Source of the DNA: Acetobacteraceae bacterium H6797
GTDB taxonomy: Bacteria > Pseudomonadota > Alphaproteobacteria > Acetobacterales > Acetobacteraceae
Assembly (NCBI GenBank): GCA_015223225.1
Contig: JADFCQ010000007.1
Location: 310,001-374,000, forward strand
Direction: 5' to 3'
Length of the DNA: 64,000 nucleotides
The translations under genes were made by a program, and so were the position numbers. The stretch's first letter is position 1. Every line of letters starts with the position of its first letter. The notes below the pieces were generated by a model that saw nothing but the letters and a program-made list of their open reading frames with translations, had not been told where the DNA came from and made no database searches. Below are positions 27,647-35,388 of the stretch, piece by piece.

Positions 27647-28075
27647 TCAGTCGAGGAGGGAGCGAAGTGCCGAACTCGCTGTCTGCCCCGCGCGCAAATA
27701 GGAGGTGAAGGAACCGTCGGTATTGAGCAGGCTGCTTCGCCCCACCGCCATGCGCTGGCGGAAGAGGGCGTCGCTATCGGCCTGCGCCTCCGCCGCATCC
27801 TCCTTCAGGCCCGAGGCCAGGGCGGCGGCCGAGCCATCGCCGCTGCCCGTGCCGCTCGCGCCCGCCCTTGCTCGCGCCGTGGCGAGGGAGCGTTCGAGCG
27901 TATCGGCACGCTCGCGCGCCTGGCTCTCCTGTTCGGCCTGGAGCTGCGCGAGGCGGGCATTGGCGGCCTGGCGCTGCGCTTTGGCCGATGCCTCCTGGGC
28001 CCGGCCCTGCGCGACGTTATTCGCGATGGAGGCGCCCGTGCCGACAAGCGTGGCGATGGAAGCGAGCTGGGCCAT
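27647..28075 (-). CDS. Small internal-virion-like protein
   Basis: This 142-residue protein begins with a hydrophobic Gly/Ala segment (LASIATLVGTGASIANNVAQ). A long Ala/Gln/Arg-rich coiled coil follows (EASAKAQRQAANARLAQLQA). This composition is typical of podovirus ejection proteins such as T7 gp14. No larger gp15/gp16-type core protein is present in the cassette. Its start shares one base with the stop of the tail gene upstream. Assignment is by composition and position. Confidence 0.55.
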   Translation of the reverse strand: MAQLASIATLVGTGASIANNVAQGRAQEASAKAQRQAANARLAQLQAEQESQARERADTLERSLATARARAGASGTGSGDGSAAALASGLKEDAAEAQADSDALFRQRMAVGRSSLLNTDGSFTSYLRAGQTASSALRSLLD

Positions 28076-29958
28076 CAGTCGGTCATCCTGACATCGGTGG
28101 TGACGGAGAGCAGCACGAGGGGCAGCGGCGTGCTGCCCTCGATGCGCCAGAGGGATTTGAGCGTGTCGCGCCGCCAGCCGAGGCCGCGCAGGGTGATGTC
28201 GCCGGTATAGGAAGCCGGTGCCGCGTCGAAACTCGCGCTTTCGAAGCGCTGGAAAGGAACGGGCACCACGCCGCGTCCGAGATCGACCGAGAGCGCCGCG
28301 GTATTCAGCACGCGGAAGATCACCGAGACGAGCCGCACGGGCCCGGCCTTGCTGCCGGCGGCGCCGAGCAGCTCGACGGGCAGCGGCTCGATCTCATGCG
28401 TGAAGGGCAGGCCGATCTGCACGGTGCCGGCTGGCTCTTCGAGTTCGATGGCGCCATCGACGACGGTCTTATCGCCCACGGGCGCGCCATCGGCGAGGAT
28501 GGAGACGTTCAGGCCCTCGAGATGGCCGAGCCCGCTCCAGTCGCTCTTCGCCGTCTCGGCCGTGCCATCCAGCGCGGCATCGAGCGCGAGCGCTTCGTCG
28601 AAACGTTCTAGGCGCAGACTGCTGTTTCGCTCGACGGTGAGCCAGACGGTGCCATCCACCTCGGTGATGGTGCGGAAGGCGCCATCGGTGGTCTGCGCCG
28701 TCCAGGCCGTAATCTGCTCGCTGCCGAAGAGCGTGAGCGTGGCCAGGCTGCCATCGCCCATCACCACATGCAGAAGCCGCTGACGCTGGTCATAGCACAT
28801 GGCCTGCGGCGTCTTGATCAGATGGCCGGCCAGCATCGCGAGATCGGCCGTTTCATAGACCGCCGAAACATCCGCATAGGAGAATTCATGCACCGCCTTG
28901 CCGGATCGGGCGATGAAGATCGTGCTGCCATCGACATCCACGGGCAGGATCATGCGATCAATCGGCGAGCCGATGCGCGTCTGCCGCAGCACCTGGATAT
29001 TGCCAGGCGTGAGCGGATCGCCCGTCACCATCCATTCGGCGCCCGAGGTGAAGACCTGCAGATGCCGGCCGGAGAAGACGGCGCGGATCGCATTCACCTG
29101 GTCCGAGAGCAGGCCGAATTCGATGCCCTGGTCATCGAGCCCGGTGCCGAGATCGAAGTTGAAGAGATCGCCCGAGCGTGACATCCAGAGGCGGTTCGGC
29201 AGATCGCGCGAGCCGCCGAGCACCAGCCTGTCCTGATGGAAGCAGGCGCTCACCGGCCAGCCGCGCACGGGCGAGAAGGCGGCTTCGTCCCAATCATCGG
29301 TGGCATCGAGATCGTCGAGATCCTCACCGCCCACCGTCGCATCCACGCTGGCCGCGCTGTGATAGGCGGTGATTTTCACGGGCTTCGCGGCGAGGCGGAA
29401 GGTCGTGCCGACATGCCCGGGCGAGAAGACCGCGCCGCTCGCGGTCAGCGTGATGTTGCCGCTGACGGCGCTCGGCGTCAGGGTCAGCGTCGTATCGCCG
29501 AAGCGATAATAGGGCTCGCTGCTGAAGCTCCAGGCCGCGATGTTCCAGGCCGTGTGGCTGCTGCGCGTCACCTTGCGCGGCTGCATCTCGGGATGCATCA
29601 GCAGCAGTGTATCCGCATTCTGCGTGAAGGCGATCTGCGGCAGCATCGCCTCGGTCCAGGGGCCGGCGACACTCGCGACGGCGGTGTCGTTGAGATAGAC
29701 GGTCAGCAGCCCCGCGGTCAGCACGATCAGATAGGTCTGTTCGGTGTTGAACTCGAAGGGGATGAGCCGGGCGGCACCCGGCAGCATCGCCACATGGCGC
29801 AGCCCCGGCCGGCGGCAGAGCCCGCCCGTCGGCTGGAGAAAGACATTGCGCAGCCGCCGCGCGCCATTGGCATAGGAGCGGATATCGGCGCGGCCCAGCA
29901 TCTCGGGCGCCAACTCGCCGGCGGTGAAATTCGTCTTGGTCTGGCGGACGGCGGCCAT
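28075..29958 (-). CDS. Tail tubular protein B-like (gp12-type) tail protein
   Basis: This 627-residue protein opens with KTNFTAGELAPEMLGRADIR and then RRLRNVFLQPTGGLCRRPGL. This is the common N-terminal signature of podovirus tail-tube/nozzle proteins. The body is beta-rich with repeated short strands, as expected for a beta-propeller nozzle (VLGGSRDLPNRLWMSRSGDL is typical). It would form the lower part of the short tail. It follows the gp11-type gene by three bases. Confidence 0.8.
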   Translation of the reverse strand: MAAVRQTKTNFTAGELAPEMLGRADIRSYANGARRLRNVFLQPTGGLCRRPGLRHVAMLPGAARLIPFEFNTEQTYLIVLTAGLLTVYLNDTAVASVAGPWTEAMLPQIAFTQNADTLLLMHPEMQPRKVTRSSHTAWNIAAWSFSSEPYYRFGDTTLTLTPSAVSGNITLTASGAVFSPGHVGTTFRLAAKPVKITAYHSAASVDATVGGEDLDDLDATDDWDEAAFSPVRGWPVSACFHQDRLVLGGSRDLPNRLWMSRSGDLFNFDLGTGLDDQGIEFGLLSDQVNAIRAVFSGRHLQVFTSGAEWMVTGDPLTPGNIQVLRQTRIGSPIDRMILPVDVDGSTIFIARSGKAVHEFSYADVSAVYETADLAMLAGHLIKTPQAMCYDQRQRLLHVVMGDGSLATLTLFGSEQITAWTAQTTDGAFRTITEVDGTVWLTVERNSSLRLERFDEALALDAALDGTAETAKSDWSGLGHLEGLNVSILADGAPVGDKTVVDGAIELEEPAGTVQIGLPFTHEIEPLPVELLGAAGSKAGPVRLVSVIFRVLNTAALSVDLGRGVVPVPFQRFESASFDAAPASYTGDITLRGLGWRRDTLKSLWRIEGSTPLPLVLLSVTTDVRMTD

Positions 29959-29961
29959 GCC

Positions 29962-30531
29962 TTACCCCCTCGCCGCGATGAGCGGGAAATCGCTGATGGC
30001 GCGCGGCGTATCCTGCTGGCTGTCGATGAGCTTCGCCTGCCTCAGCTCCTTCTCGGCCATCTCGTAGAGAAGCTGCGTCCGGCTCGTGCTTTCGGTGAGC
30101 GGGATGCAGAACTCCGCGGCCAGGCGCGTGATCAATGCCGAGGCGAAGAAGGGCGGGAACTCGCTCTCATTCGGGCGGAAGATGTAGGTGAGCGTCACCT
30201 GCATCTCGTCGCATTGCAGCTTGTCCTCGTGGACGCGATAGGCGATGCCCTCGCCGCGATTGCCGCCGCCCGCGGAGAGAACGCGGAGGAAGCCGGCGGG
30301 AAGCTGGAAGGCATAGGCATAATCGGCCTGCGGCGAGGCGACGAGGCGCGGCAAGGTGGACTGCCCGGTCGCGAAGGACCAGGGGTGGCTCGAGAGCAGT
30401 GCGTCGCGGACCGAAGGGTAGAGATTGGCCGCGACTTCCGCCTCGGCGGTGCCTTCGTCGAGCGAGGCGACGGTCTGCGCGCCGATCTTCAGCAGCGCAC
30501 GCGAGCAGAGGACGAGCGCGGAGAGCGCCAT
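29962..30531 (-). CDS. Tail tubular protein A-like (gp11-type) protein
   Basis: This 189-residue protein has the family pattern: an N-terminal helix with ALVLCSRALLKIGAQTVASL, then VAANLYPSVRDALLSSHPW, and later LTYIFRPNESEFPPFFASAL. It would form the adaptor ring between connector and nozzle. Order (capsid, gp11-type, gp12-type) supports the call. An intact frame and an ATG at 30531 give normal family length. Confidence 0.78.
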   Translation of the reverse strand: MALSALVLCSRALLKIGAQTVASLDEGTAEAEVAANLYPSVRDALLSSHPWSFATGQSTLPRLVASPQADYAYAFQLPAGFLRVLSAGGGNRGEGIAYRVHEDKLQCDEMQVTLTYIFRPNESEFPPFFASALITRLAAEFCIPLTESTSRTQLLYEMAEKELRQAKLIDSQQDTPRAISDFPLIAARG

Positions 30532-30570
30532 GGCCAGGCTCCAATGGTTCGAGATCAGGAAAGGGGAGAA

Positions 30571-30595
30571 GCGGGGCGCGATGAACGCGCCCCGC
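30571..30595 (-). terminator. Hairpin directly after the capsid gene
   Basis: A perfect 10-bp stem (30571-30580 with 30586-30595) and a 5-base loop lie nine bases beyond the capsid stop, followed by a pyrimidine-rich stretch on the minus strand. The position equals that of the T7 terminator between genes 10 and 11. It may lower expression of downstream tail genes relative to capsid. Confidence 0.5.
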
Positions 30596-30603
30596 GTGAG
30601 GCA

Positions 30604-31437
30604 TCACTCGTACGCGCGCATCCGCACGACGCCGAGGTCATCGACCAGCACCGAGCCCTGGCTCATCATGTTATTGACGAAATAGGCGGCGCGGTCGCCG
30701 TGCCAGGTGATGTCGGTGACGACGTCCTGCGCCACGGCATGGCCGATAGCGGTGCGATGATAGAAGTAGCAGTAACGAAGATTGCCGTTCTTGGTCAGGC
30801 CCGAATGCGGCATCCAGGTCGCGCCCAGCCAGCGCTTGGCCTGCGTGCCCTTCCAGGGGAGATCGGCATCGCCCACATACTGGGTATTGGCGAATTCCTC
30901 GATCTGCAGCAGATCGCTCCACTGCTTCCAGCCGACGATGGCGAAGCGGTTGCCGTCGTCGGGCACATCGGCCTCGCCCATCATCTCGAAGGCCAGCAGA
31001 ACCTTCGCCTTGGTGAGCCCGTCCGTATCGGTCGTGCCGGCCGCCGTGCCGAGCGCCTCGCGGGTAGCGGTATCGAGGGCGGCGATGATCAGCTCATCGG
31101 TCTTTCGGCCCAGCGCATAGGCGCCGGCCGAGGCGACGACGGTGCGCTCGTCGATATTGGTCTTCAGCTCGTCCAGGCGGTCGATCCACTCGCCGGCGTA
31201 GTAGTCGGAGAGGAAACATTCGGCATTGGTGTATTCAAGGTTCATCACCGGCACCGAGCCGTTGCGCGGCTTGGCCGCGGCCGTGCCCTTGCCCACCTTC
31301 GGGAAAATGGTGGAGGCACCCTTGATGCCCGTCTTGGCGCGCACCGTCGGGCGCAGCTTGGAGCCCTGGCGCTGATAGGCCTCATGCACCTCGGCCTGGA
31401 ACTGGGTGACGAAAGCCTGGTCGATCGTGGCGGACAT
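30604..31437 (-). CDS. Major capsid protein
   Basis: This 277-residue protein is the probable shell subunit. It starts with ATIDQAFVTQFQAEVHEAYQ and contains TIFPKVGKGTAAAKP, YYAGEWIDRLDELKTNIDER and AYALGRKTDELIIAALDTA. This is the pattern of capsid proteins in T7-like and related alphaproteobacterial phages. The ATG at 31437 has GAGGA twelve bases upstream; a TTG nine bases earlier is less likely. It follows the scaffold gene and precedes tail genes, as in T7. The frame is intact. Confidence 0.8.
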   Translation of the reverse strand: MSATIDQAFVTQFQAEVHEAYQRQGSKLRPTVRAKTGIKGASTIFPKVGKGTAAAKPRNGSVPVMNLEYTNAECFLSDYYAGEWIDRLDELKTNIDERTVVASAGAYALGRKTDELIIAALDTATREALGTAAGTTDTDGLTKAKVLLAFEMMGEADVPDDGNRFAIVGWKQWSDLLQIEEFANTQYVGDADLPWKGTQAKRWLGATWMPHSGLTKNGNLRYCYFYHRTAIGHAVAQDVVTDITWHGDRAAYFVNNMMSQGSVLVDDLGVVRMRAYE

Positions 31438-31735
31438 GCGTGTCAAATCCTCAAAGGATGTGGAGCTGTGGTGGTTGAGGGCCGCCTCGGGTTCCCTTCA
31501 TGCGAAGGCCCAAGGCGGCGCCACGAGGACGCACGCGCCCGCTCGCCAGTCGGCGAGGGGTTCCGCGTGCGACGAATAGGGAGCGGGCCCGGCCAGGCGC
31601 GCGCCCGCGCGGCCGAGGGAAACCGGGGCGCAGGGCCGGCCAGGCCCGCAGGGCGGTGCGGCGATCATGCGGGGCGGGCGATCGGGCAGTGCCCGTCAGC
31701 GATCCGCCTTCATGCTCCAGCCGCACCGCATCTCA
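31438..31735 (-). other. Gene-free gap between scaffold and capsid genes
   Basis: About 300 bases lie between the two genes, in an otherwise tightly packed operon. A 91-codon Arg/Pro-rich frame is open here, but it has no recognisable pattern and looks like a high-GC artefact. T7 carries a promoter at the equivalent site, so a capsid promoter or RNA processing site is possible. I could not identify one by eye. Confidence 0.4.
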
Positions 31736-32464
31736 TCAGTTGCCGACGAGGCGCCGGAAACCTTCGGTGACGCGCTTGACGAATTCCGGCTCGCGGGCAC
31801 GCCAGTAGCGCGGGTCACGCATCATCTGGCGCAGCGCCTGCTCGTCCATCGGGCCATCGGCCTGGCCGCCCTTGCTCATCAGCGCGGGCTCGCCATTGCT
31901 CATCATGCCATGCATGGCCATGACGCCCTCGCAAGTGGTGCAGAGCGCCTCGTAGACGCCAGGCGGCAGGTTCGCCTTGCCCCAATTCGCGATCTGCGGG
32001 GCGAGCACGCGGAAGCGGTCATGCCCGCCGAAATGCGCGGCCAGCTTCTCGCCCTGGCGCTGCGCCTCGTAATGCGAGGCGGCCTCAGCGATCAGCGGCA
32101 TCAGGCGTTCGGCCGCCATGTCGTAGACGAGCTGCGCCTGGGCCGGGGTGAAGCCCGCCTCATGCAGCCGGCAGTTCACGTCATGATCCGGCCCGCAAAG
32201 CTCGTGCTTCGCTTCGATGCTGTAGCCTTCAGGCGAATCCGGCACGCCCATGGCGCGGCGGAAGCGCTGCAGCTCGTCCGGCGAAGCATCCGCCCCCGGC
32301 GGGCCGGCGCGCTCCGAGAGGCGCTTCTCCAGCGAGAGATAGGATTTCAGCAGCGCATCCACGCGCACCGTACCCTGCTCGGCATCCCAGAATTTCTCGG
32401 GCACATCGGCGGGCCGGCCCGCGCCAGGGGCGGCCGGGGCGGTTTCCAACAGGTTCTCGGCCAT
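31736..32464 (-). CDS. Capsid assembly scaffolding-like protein
   Basis: This 242-residue protein has the podovirus scaffold profile: an N-terminal VPEKFWDAEQGTVRVDALLK, then YLSLEKRLSER, then the central MGVPDSPEGYSIE. A helical body is followed by the C-terminal capsid-binding motif MMRDPRYWRAREPEFVKRVT. It lies between connector and capsid, as in T7 gp9. The ATG at 32464 is nine bases after the connector stop, with AAGGAG upstream; a GTG at 32476 overlaps the stop and is an alternative. Confidence 0.78.
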   Translation of the reverse strand: MAENLLETAPAAPGAGRPADVPEKFWDAEQGTVRVDALLKSYLSLEKRLSERAGPPGADASPDELQRFRRAMGVPDSPEGYSIEAKHELCGPDHDVNCRLHEAGFTPAQAQLVYDMAAERLMPLIAEAASHYEAQRQGEKLAAHFGGHDRFRVLAPQIANWGKANLPPGVYEALCTTCEGVMAMHGMMSNGEPALMSKGGQADGPMDEQALRQMMRDPRYWRAREPEFVKRVTEGFRRLVGN

Positions 32465-32472
32465 GCGAGGGG

Positions 32473-33909
32473 TCACTCCTTCTCGGGGGCGTCAAGAGAT
32501 TGCGGCGCGAGTATCTCGGCCGGGGCCGCGAGCATCCGCGCGAGGGCGCGGGTCGCGGCCGGGATATCCACCTGCTTCGCCGCCTCGGGCCCCATGCTGG
32601 AGACCGATTGCAGGAAGAGCAGGGTATTCGCGGCATCCGCCCGGCCTTGCACGCGGGCCAGCGGGCTCTGATAGGTCAGCCGCACCTCGCGCCCATCGAG
32701 CGAGAGCGGCGGCACCTCGCCGCGCCGGCGCAGGATCGAGAGCGAGCGTGCGATCAGCGGCGTCAGCAGCTCGGCCTGCAGCCGGCCATAGGTTGCGCCC
32801 AGCAGCCGCGCGGTCTGCGCGCTGCGCTCGAGCACTTCCGTCGCGGTCATCTTCCCGTCGGGCAGGCCGAGCCGGTCGGCGAGCAGCGCGCTGCGGATGC
32901 CGGCGCGGAGATCGTCGAGCACCAGCTGCGACACGTCGAACTTGCCCGGCGCCGCCAGCGGCGTAAGGCCGGAGGAGCCCGGCGCCTTGGGAATGATCGC
33001 CCCCGGCACCAGCTTGATGGTCGCAGGGTTCAGCACCCCGTCATCCTCCGCCTGCCAGATGCCCGTCGCCGCGATCGAGGCATTCTTCAGCACCAGCTCG
33101 ACGACCTTGTTCGCCGTGCGGATATCCGGCAGCGCCTTCATCACCGGGCCACGGCCATAGGTTTCGCCGGGCGCCTTCATCCAGCGGAAGGCGACGAAGG
33201 GGCTTTCCGTAAAGCGCCCTTCCGCGATCAGCACCGGCATCCCGTCGCCCGGGTCGAGCACCACCGCCTGGCGATAGCCCGTGCCATCGGGCCAGACCGC
33301 CTCGACGACGCGATGCTTCGCGGGCATCGCATCGGGGTCGCGGTTCAGCATCGCGGCGGGCAGCGCGGCGCGGGGCCAGCGATATTGGATCTCGGCCACC
33401 GTCAGCCGCACCGCGCGGTAGACGGTATCGAGCCGCCCGCTGGGGCCCTCTTCCAGCACCGTCTCGCGTAGCGGCACGGCGCGGAAACGCAGCGCGCTCA
33501 TCTCGCCCGGCGGCGCTTCCTCCACCGCGAGAACGCCGGTGCCGGCGACCACGAGGTCGAGAAAGGCTTGATGCGATTCCTGCGCGTAATTGGAGCGGTC
33601 CAGGTGGCCCTGGAGCACCTCGGCCGTCTCTTCCAGCGCCGCGCGGGCCGCCGCCGCATCGGGCGAGCGTTCCAGCGCATGCGAAGGGGCGAGGCCGAAC
33701 CAGCGGCTCCAGGGCGGCGTCAGCTCGGCCATGAGGCTGGCCGCGAGCTGCTCGGCTGCATCGGGGGCCGTGCCATCGTAAAGTGTCGCCCCGCCCATGC
33801 CCGGCGTGGTCGCCAGCACATGGTCGTAGCATTCCTGCCAGACGCCTTCCCAAGGGCGGCGCTGGTCCAGCGCGCGGGCCTGCCGCGCCAGGATTTCGTC
33901 CGGGGTCAT
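32473..33909 (-). CDS. Head-to-tail connector (portal) protein, T7 gp8 type
   Basis: This 478-residue protein forms the dodecameric portal. RRPWEGVWQECYDHVLATTP, LYDGTAPDAAEQLAASLMAEL, and WSRWFGLAP at the N-terminus are the head-to-tail connecting family signature. YGRGPVMKALPDIRTANKVV and GLPDGKMTATEVLER are typical central and wing-stem motifs. It overlaps no gene and follows the small 33912 gene by two bases. There is no truncation. Confidence 0.85.
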   Translation of the reverse strand: MTPDEILARQARALDQRRPWEGVWQECYDHVLATTPGMGGATLYDGTAPDAAEQLAASLMAELTPPWSRWFGLAPSHALERSPDAAAARAALEETAEVLQGHLDRSNYAQESHQAFLDLVVAGTGVLAVEEAPPGEMSALRFRAVPLRETVLEEGPSGRLDTVYRAVRLTVAEIQYRWPRAALPAAMLNRDPDAMPAKHRVVEAVWPDGTGYRQAVVLDPGDGMPVLIAEGRFTESPFVAFRWMKAPGETYGRGPVMKALPDIRTANKVVELVLKNASIAATGIWQAEDDGVLNPATIKLVPGAIIPKAPGSSGLTPLAAPGKFDVSQLVLDDLRAGIRSALLADRLGLPDGKMTATEVLERSAQTARLLGATYGRLQAELLTPLIARSLSILRRRGEVPPLSLDGREVRLTYQSPLARVQGRADAANTLLFLQSVSSMGPEAAKQVDIPAATRALARMLAAPAEILAPQSLDAPEKE

Positions 33910-33911
33910 GC

Positions 33912-34136
33912 CTATTCCCCCAAGAGGGTCTTGCGATTGCCGGCCAGCGCCGGGATGGCGTCGAGCACGCCGCGGGCCGAGGTATTGATCGTGCCGGCGA
34001 CGCCGAGCCGGGCGCGTTCGCGCGCCTCGGCACGGGCCGTGGCGGCCGCCTCGGTGGCGGAGGTCTCGGCCGAAGTCGTGGTGTCGGGCGTGGTCGCGAC
34101 CGCCACCGGTTTGGGGCTGCTGAACAGGCCACCCAT
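33912..34136 (-). CDS. Small virion-operon leader protein
   Basis: This 74-residue protein has a MGGLFSSPKPVAV start. A Thr/Ala/Arg-rich coiled region and the ending AGNRKTLLGE follow. Similar short 'MGGLF' proteins often precede the connector gene in podoviruses of alphaproteobacteria, with unknown function. The ATG at 34136 is preferred because an AAGGAG lies eleven bases upstream. An ATG at 34145 is only two bases from it. Confidence 0.55.
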   Translation of the reverse strand: MGGLFSSPKPVAVATTPDTTTSAETSATEAAATARAEARERARLGVAGTINTSARGVLDAIPALAGNRKTLLGE

Positions 34137-34170
34137 GAGGGTCATGGCTCCTTGCGGCGGGCCCGGCACG

Positions 34171-34203
34171 AAAAGACCCGTCCGAGGGGGTCTCGGACGG
34201 GTC
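34171..34203 (-). terminator. Perfect-stem terminator in the leader of the virion operon
   Basis: A 12-bp perfect stem (34175-34186 with 34192-34203) and a 5-base loop are followed on the minus strand by TTTT (34174-34171). It sits only 35 bases before the first virion gene, leaving no space for a further promoter. Transcripts from upstream must read through it. This is the layout of a phage late leader that needs antitermination. Confidence 0.7.
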
Positions 34204-34264
34204 CAGGGATGCGCGGGGGGATCGGAGGAAACCGCGGGGCGCAATTCGCCCCTTGGCAAGACGG

Positions 34265-34293
34265 TTGTTAGTCCTATCTTCTCGGACGGTCAA
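34265..34293 (-). promoter_or_regulatory. Candidate promoter upstream of the leader terminator
   Basis: On the minus strand TTGACC (34293-34288) and TAACAA (34270-34265) are separated by 17 bases. The -35 is near consensus and the -10 is weak. The predicted start lies about 55 bases before the terminator stem. It overlaps the 3' end of the preceding gene. Confidence 0.4.
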
Positions 34294-34786
34294 CATATAT
34301 TTTCCTAGGAAGATCATCTTTTTTTACGGGCCGGTTCGCCAAGGTCTTGGTGAGAGCCTTGAAGAGGCCGTAGGGCGTCAGGGCGAAGGGCGCGCCGGCA
34401 CCGAGAATGGCGCGGCAGACCGAGACGCAGGAAAGCGGAAGCAGATTCGGCAGCCGGCTCGCCTGCGCCGGCCCGGGGGTGAAGGGGCCGAGCACGGCCA
34501 GGCCCGCGCGGCGGTAGAAGGCGGGCAGGTCGAAATCCGGTGGCACCTCGAGCACCTGCGCCACCATCCGGCCGGAGAGCGGATCGACCACCAGCCAGCC
34601 CTGGGCCGGATCATGCAGCGCGGCGAAGCAGTGGCGGAAGCCGGGGCTCAGCAACCGCAGCCAGGCCTGGTCGGCGCGGCCGCCGAAGGCGATGAACACG
34701 GATTGGGCCGCCCGGCCATGCGCCGGGCGGCCCAATCGAGAGGCGCCGGCGGAGGCTTCCGCCTCCGCGGCCGTGAGCCCGCTCAT
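34274..34786 (-). CDS. Putative cysteine-peptidase-like cassette protein
   Basis: This 170-residue protein has GFRHCFAALHDPAQGWLVVD near the middle and LLPLSCVSVCRAILGAGAPF near the C-terminus. A conserved His segment before a Cys segment is seen in permuted papain/NlpC-like folds, so a peptidase or amidase role is possible but unproven. I do not recognise a named family. It lies upstream of the virion leader. Its start at 34786 is the first ATG after the preceding gene, which ends within 32 bases. Confidence 0.5.
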   Translation of the reverse strand: MSGLTAAEAEASAGASRLGRPAHGRAAQSVFIAFGGRADQAWLRLLSPGFRHCFAALHDPAQGWLVVDPLSGRMVAQVLEVPPDFDLPAFYRRAGLAVLGPFTPGPAQASRLPNLLPLSCVSVCRAILGAGAPFALTPYGLFKALTKTLANRPVKKDDLPRKIYVDRPRR

Positions 34787-34817
34787 TCTGGCAAGGCCTT
34801 GTTCAAACGCATGTTTA

Positions 34818-35261
34818 TCAGTCGCCGCTGACCGAACCGCCCGAGGGGAAGGCCACCACGGAACCCTCCAGCGCCGATTTCTTCCCCACAACGATGCCCT
34901 TCACTCGGAGCGGGAATTCCAGCCGGTCGATCGCCTCCCGCCAGATGGCCCAGTCGCGCTTCTCGGAAAGGTGCCGCGGGTCCGGCGCCGTGCCGCGCTC
35001 GCCCCAGAGGCGCAGGATACGGGCATGGGTGAGGTCGATGCGCCGCTGGCGATAGAGCCGGTCGAGGCATTTGATGATGTCATCCGGCTCGCAGGGGCGG
35101 GTGACGAGCCCCTTGCCGGCGGCGATTCGGGCGCCGTCCCGCCGGGCCACGAGGGCGGACATGGTCCAGAACCAGGCCTCCTCGCCATTGTTGAAGGGCA
35201 CGTGCTGCGGGGCCTGGGCAAAACGCGGGGTACGGGCAGTGAACGGGGCGGCGCTGGGCAT
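34818..35261 (-). CDS. Conserved hypothetical protein, first gene of the cassette
   Basis: This 147-residue protein contains FNNGEEAWFWTMSALVARRD, RPCEPDDIIKCLDRLYRQRR and HARILRLWGERG. It is a helical, Trp- and Arg-rich pattern that could bind nucleic acid. No family can be named. It is divergent from the S24 repressor. The ATG at 35261 lacks a clear ribosome-binding site; a TTG at 35282 would add seven residues. Being the first gene under the divergent promoter, it is a candidate activator or antiterminator of the virion genes. Confidence 0.55.
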   Translation of the reverse strand: MPSAAPFTARTPRFAQAPQHVPFNNGEEAWFWTMSALVARRDGARIAAGKGLVTRPCEPDDIIKCLDRLYRQRRIDLTHARILRLWGERGTAPDPRHLSEKRDWAIWREAIDRLEFPLRVKGIVVGKKSALEGSVVAFPSGGSVSGD

Positions 35262-35301
35262 TTGGGGGGATTTTCTCGCCAAAACGTGAAAGACTTACCG
35301 G

Positions 35302-35329
35302 ACGATAAACCTCTGGTTGCAGCCGTCAA
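35302..35329 (-). promoter_or_regulatory. Candidate promoter of the cassette's first genes
   Basis: On the minus strand TTGACG (35329-35324) and TATCGT (35307-35302) are 16 bases apart. The predicted start is about 33 bases before the ATG at 35261. Its -35 box lies 24 bases from the -35 box of the repressor promoter, so one operator could control both. Confidence 0.45.
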
Positions 35330-35353
35330 TACAATTTTGGGTTTTTGTTCCTG

Positions 35354-35382
35354 TTGATTTGGGCGTGCCGACCTAGGATAAT
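35354..35382 (+). promoter_or_regulatory. Strong promoter of the S24 repressor, predicting a leaderless mRNA
   Basis: TTGATT (35354-35359) and GATAAT (35377-35382) are separated by exactly 17 bases. A start seven bases after the -10 falls on the A of the repressor ATG at 35389. No ribosome-binding site precedes that ATG, which fits a leaderless transcript like that of lambda cI from PRM. Confidence 0.6.
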
Positions 35383-35388
35383 GCCCCC

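Noticed and set aside
25322-28210. A 962-codon open frame on the plus strand opposite the tail fibre gene
   Set aside because: It is a high-GC antisense shadow rich in Arg, Ala and His with no domain pattern. The minus-strand fibre has clear T7-fibre and beta-helix motifs.
31451-31726. A 91-codon minus-strand frame between scaffold and capsid genes
   Set aside because: Arg/Pro-rich, no ribosome-binding site and no recognisable pattern; treated as gap.
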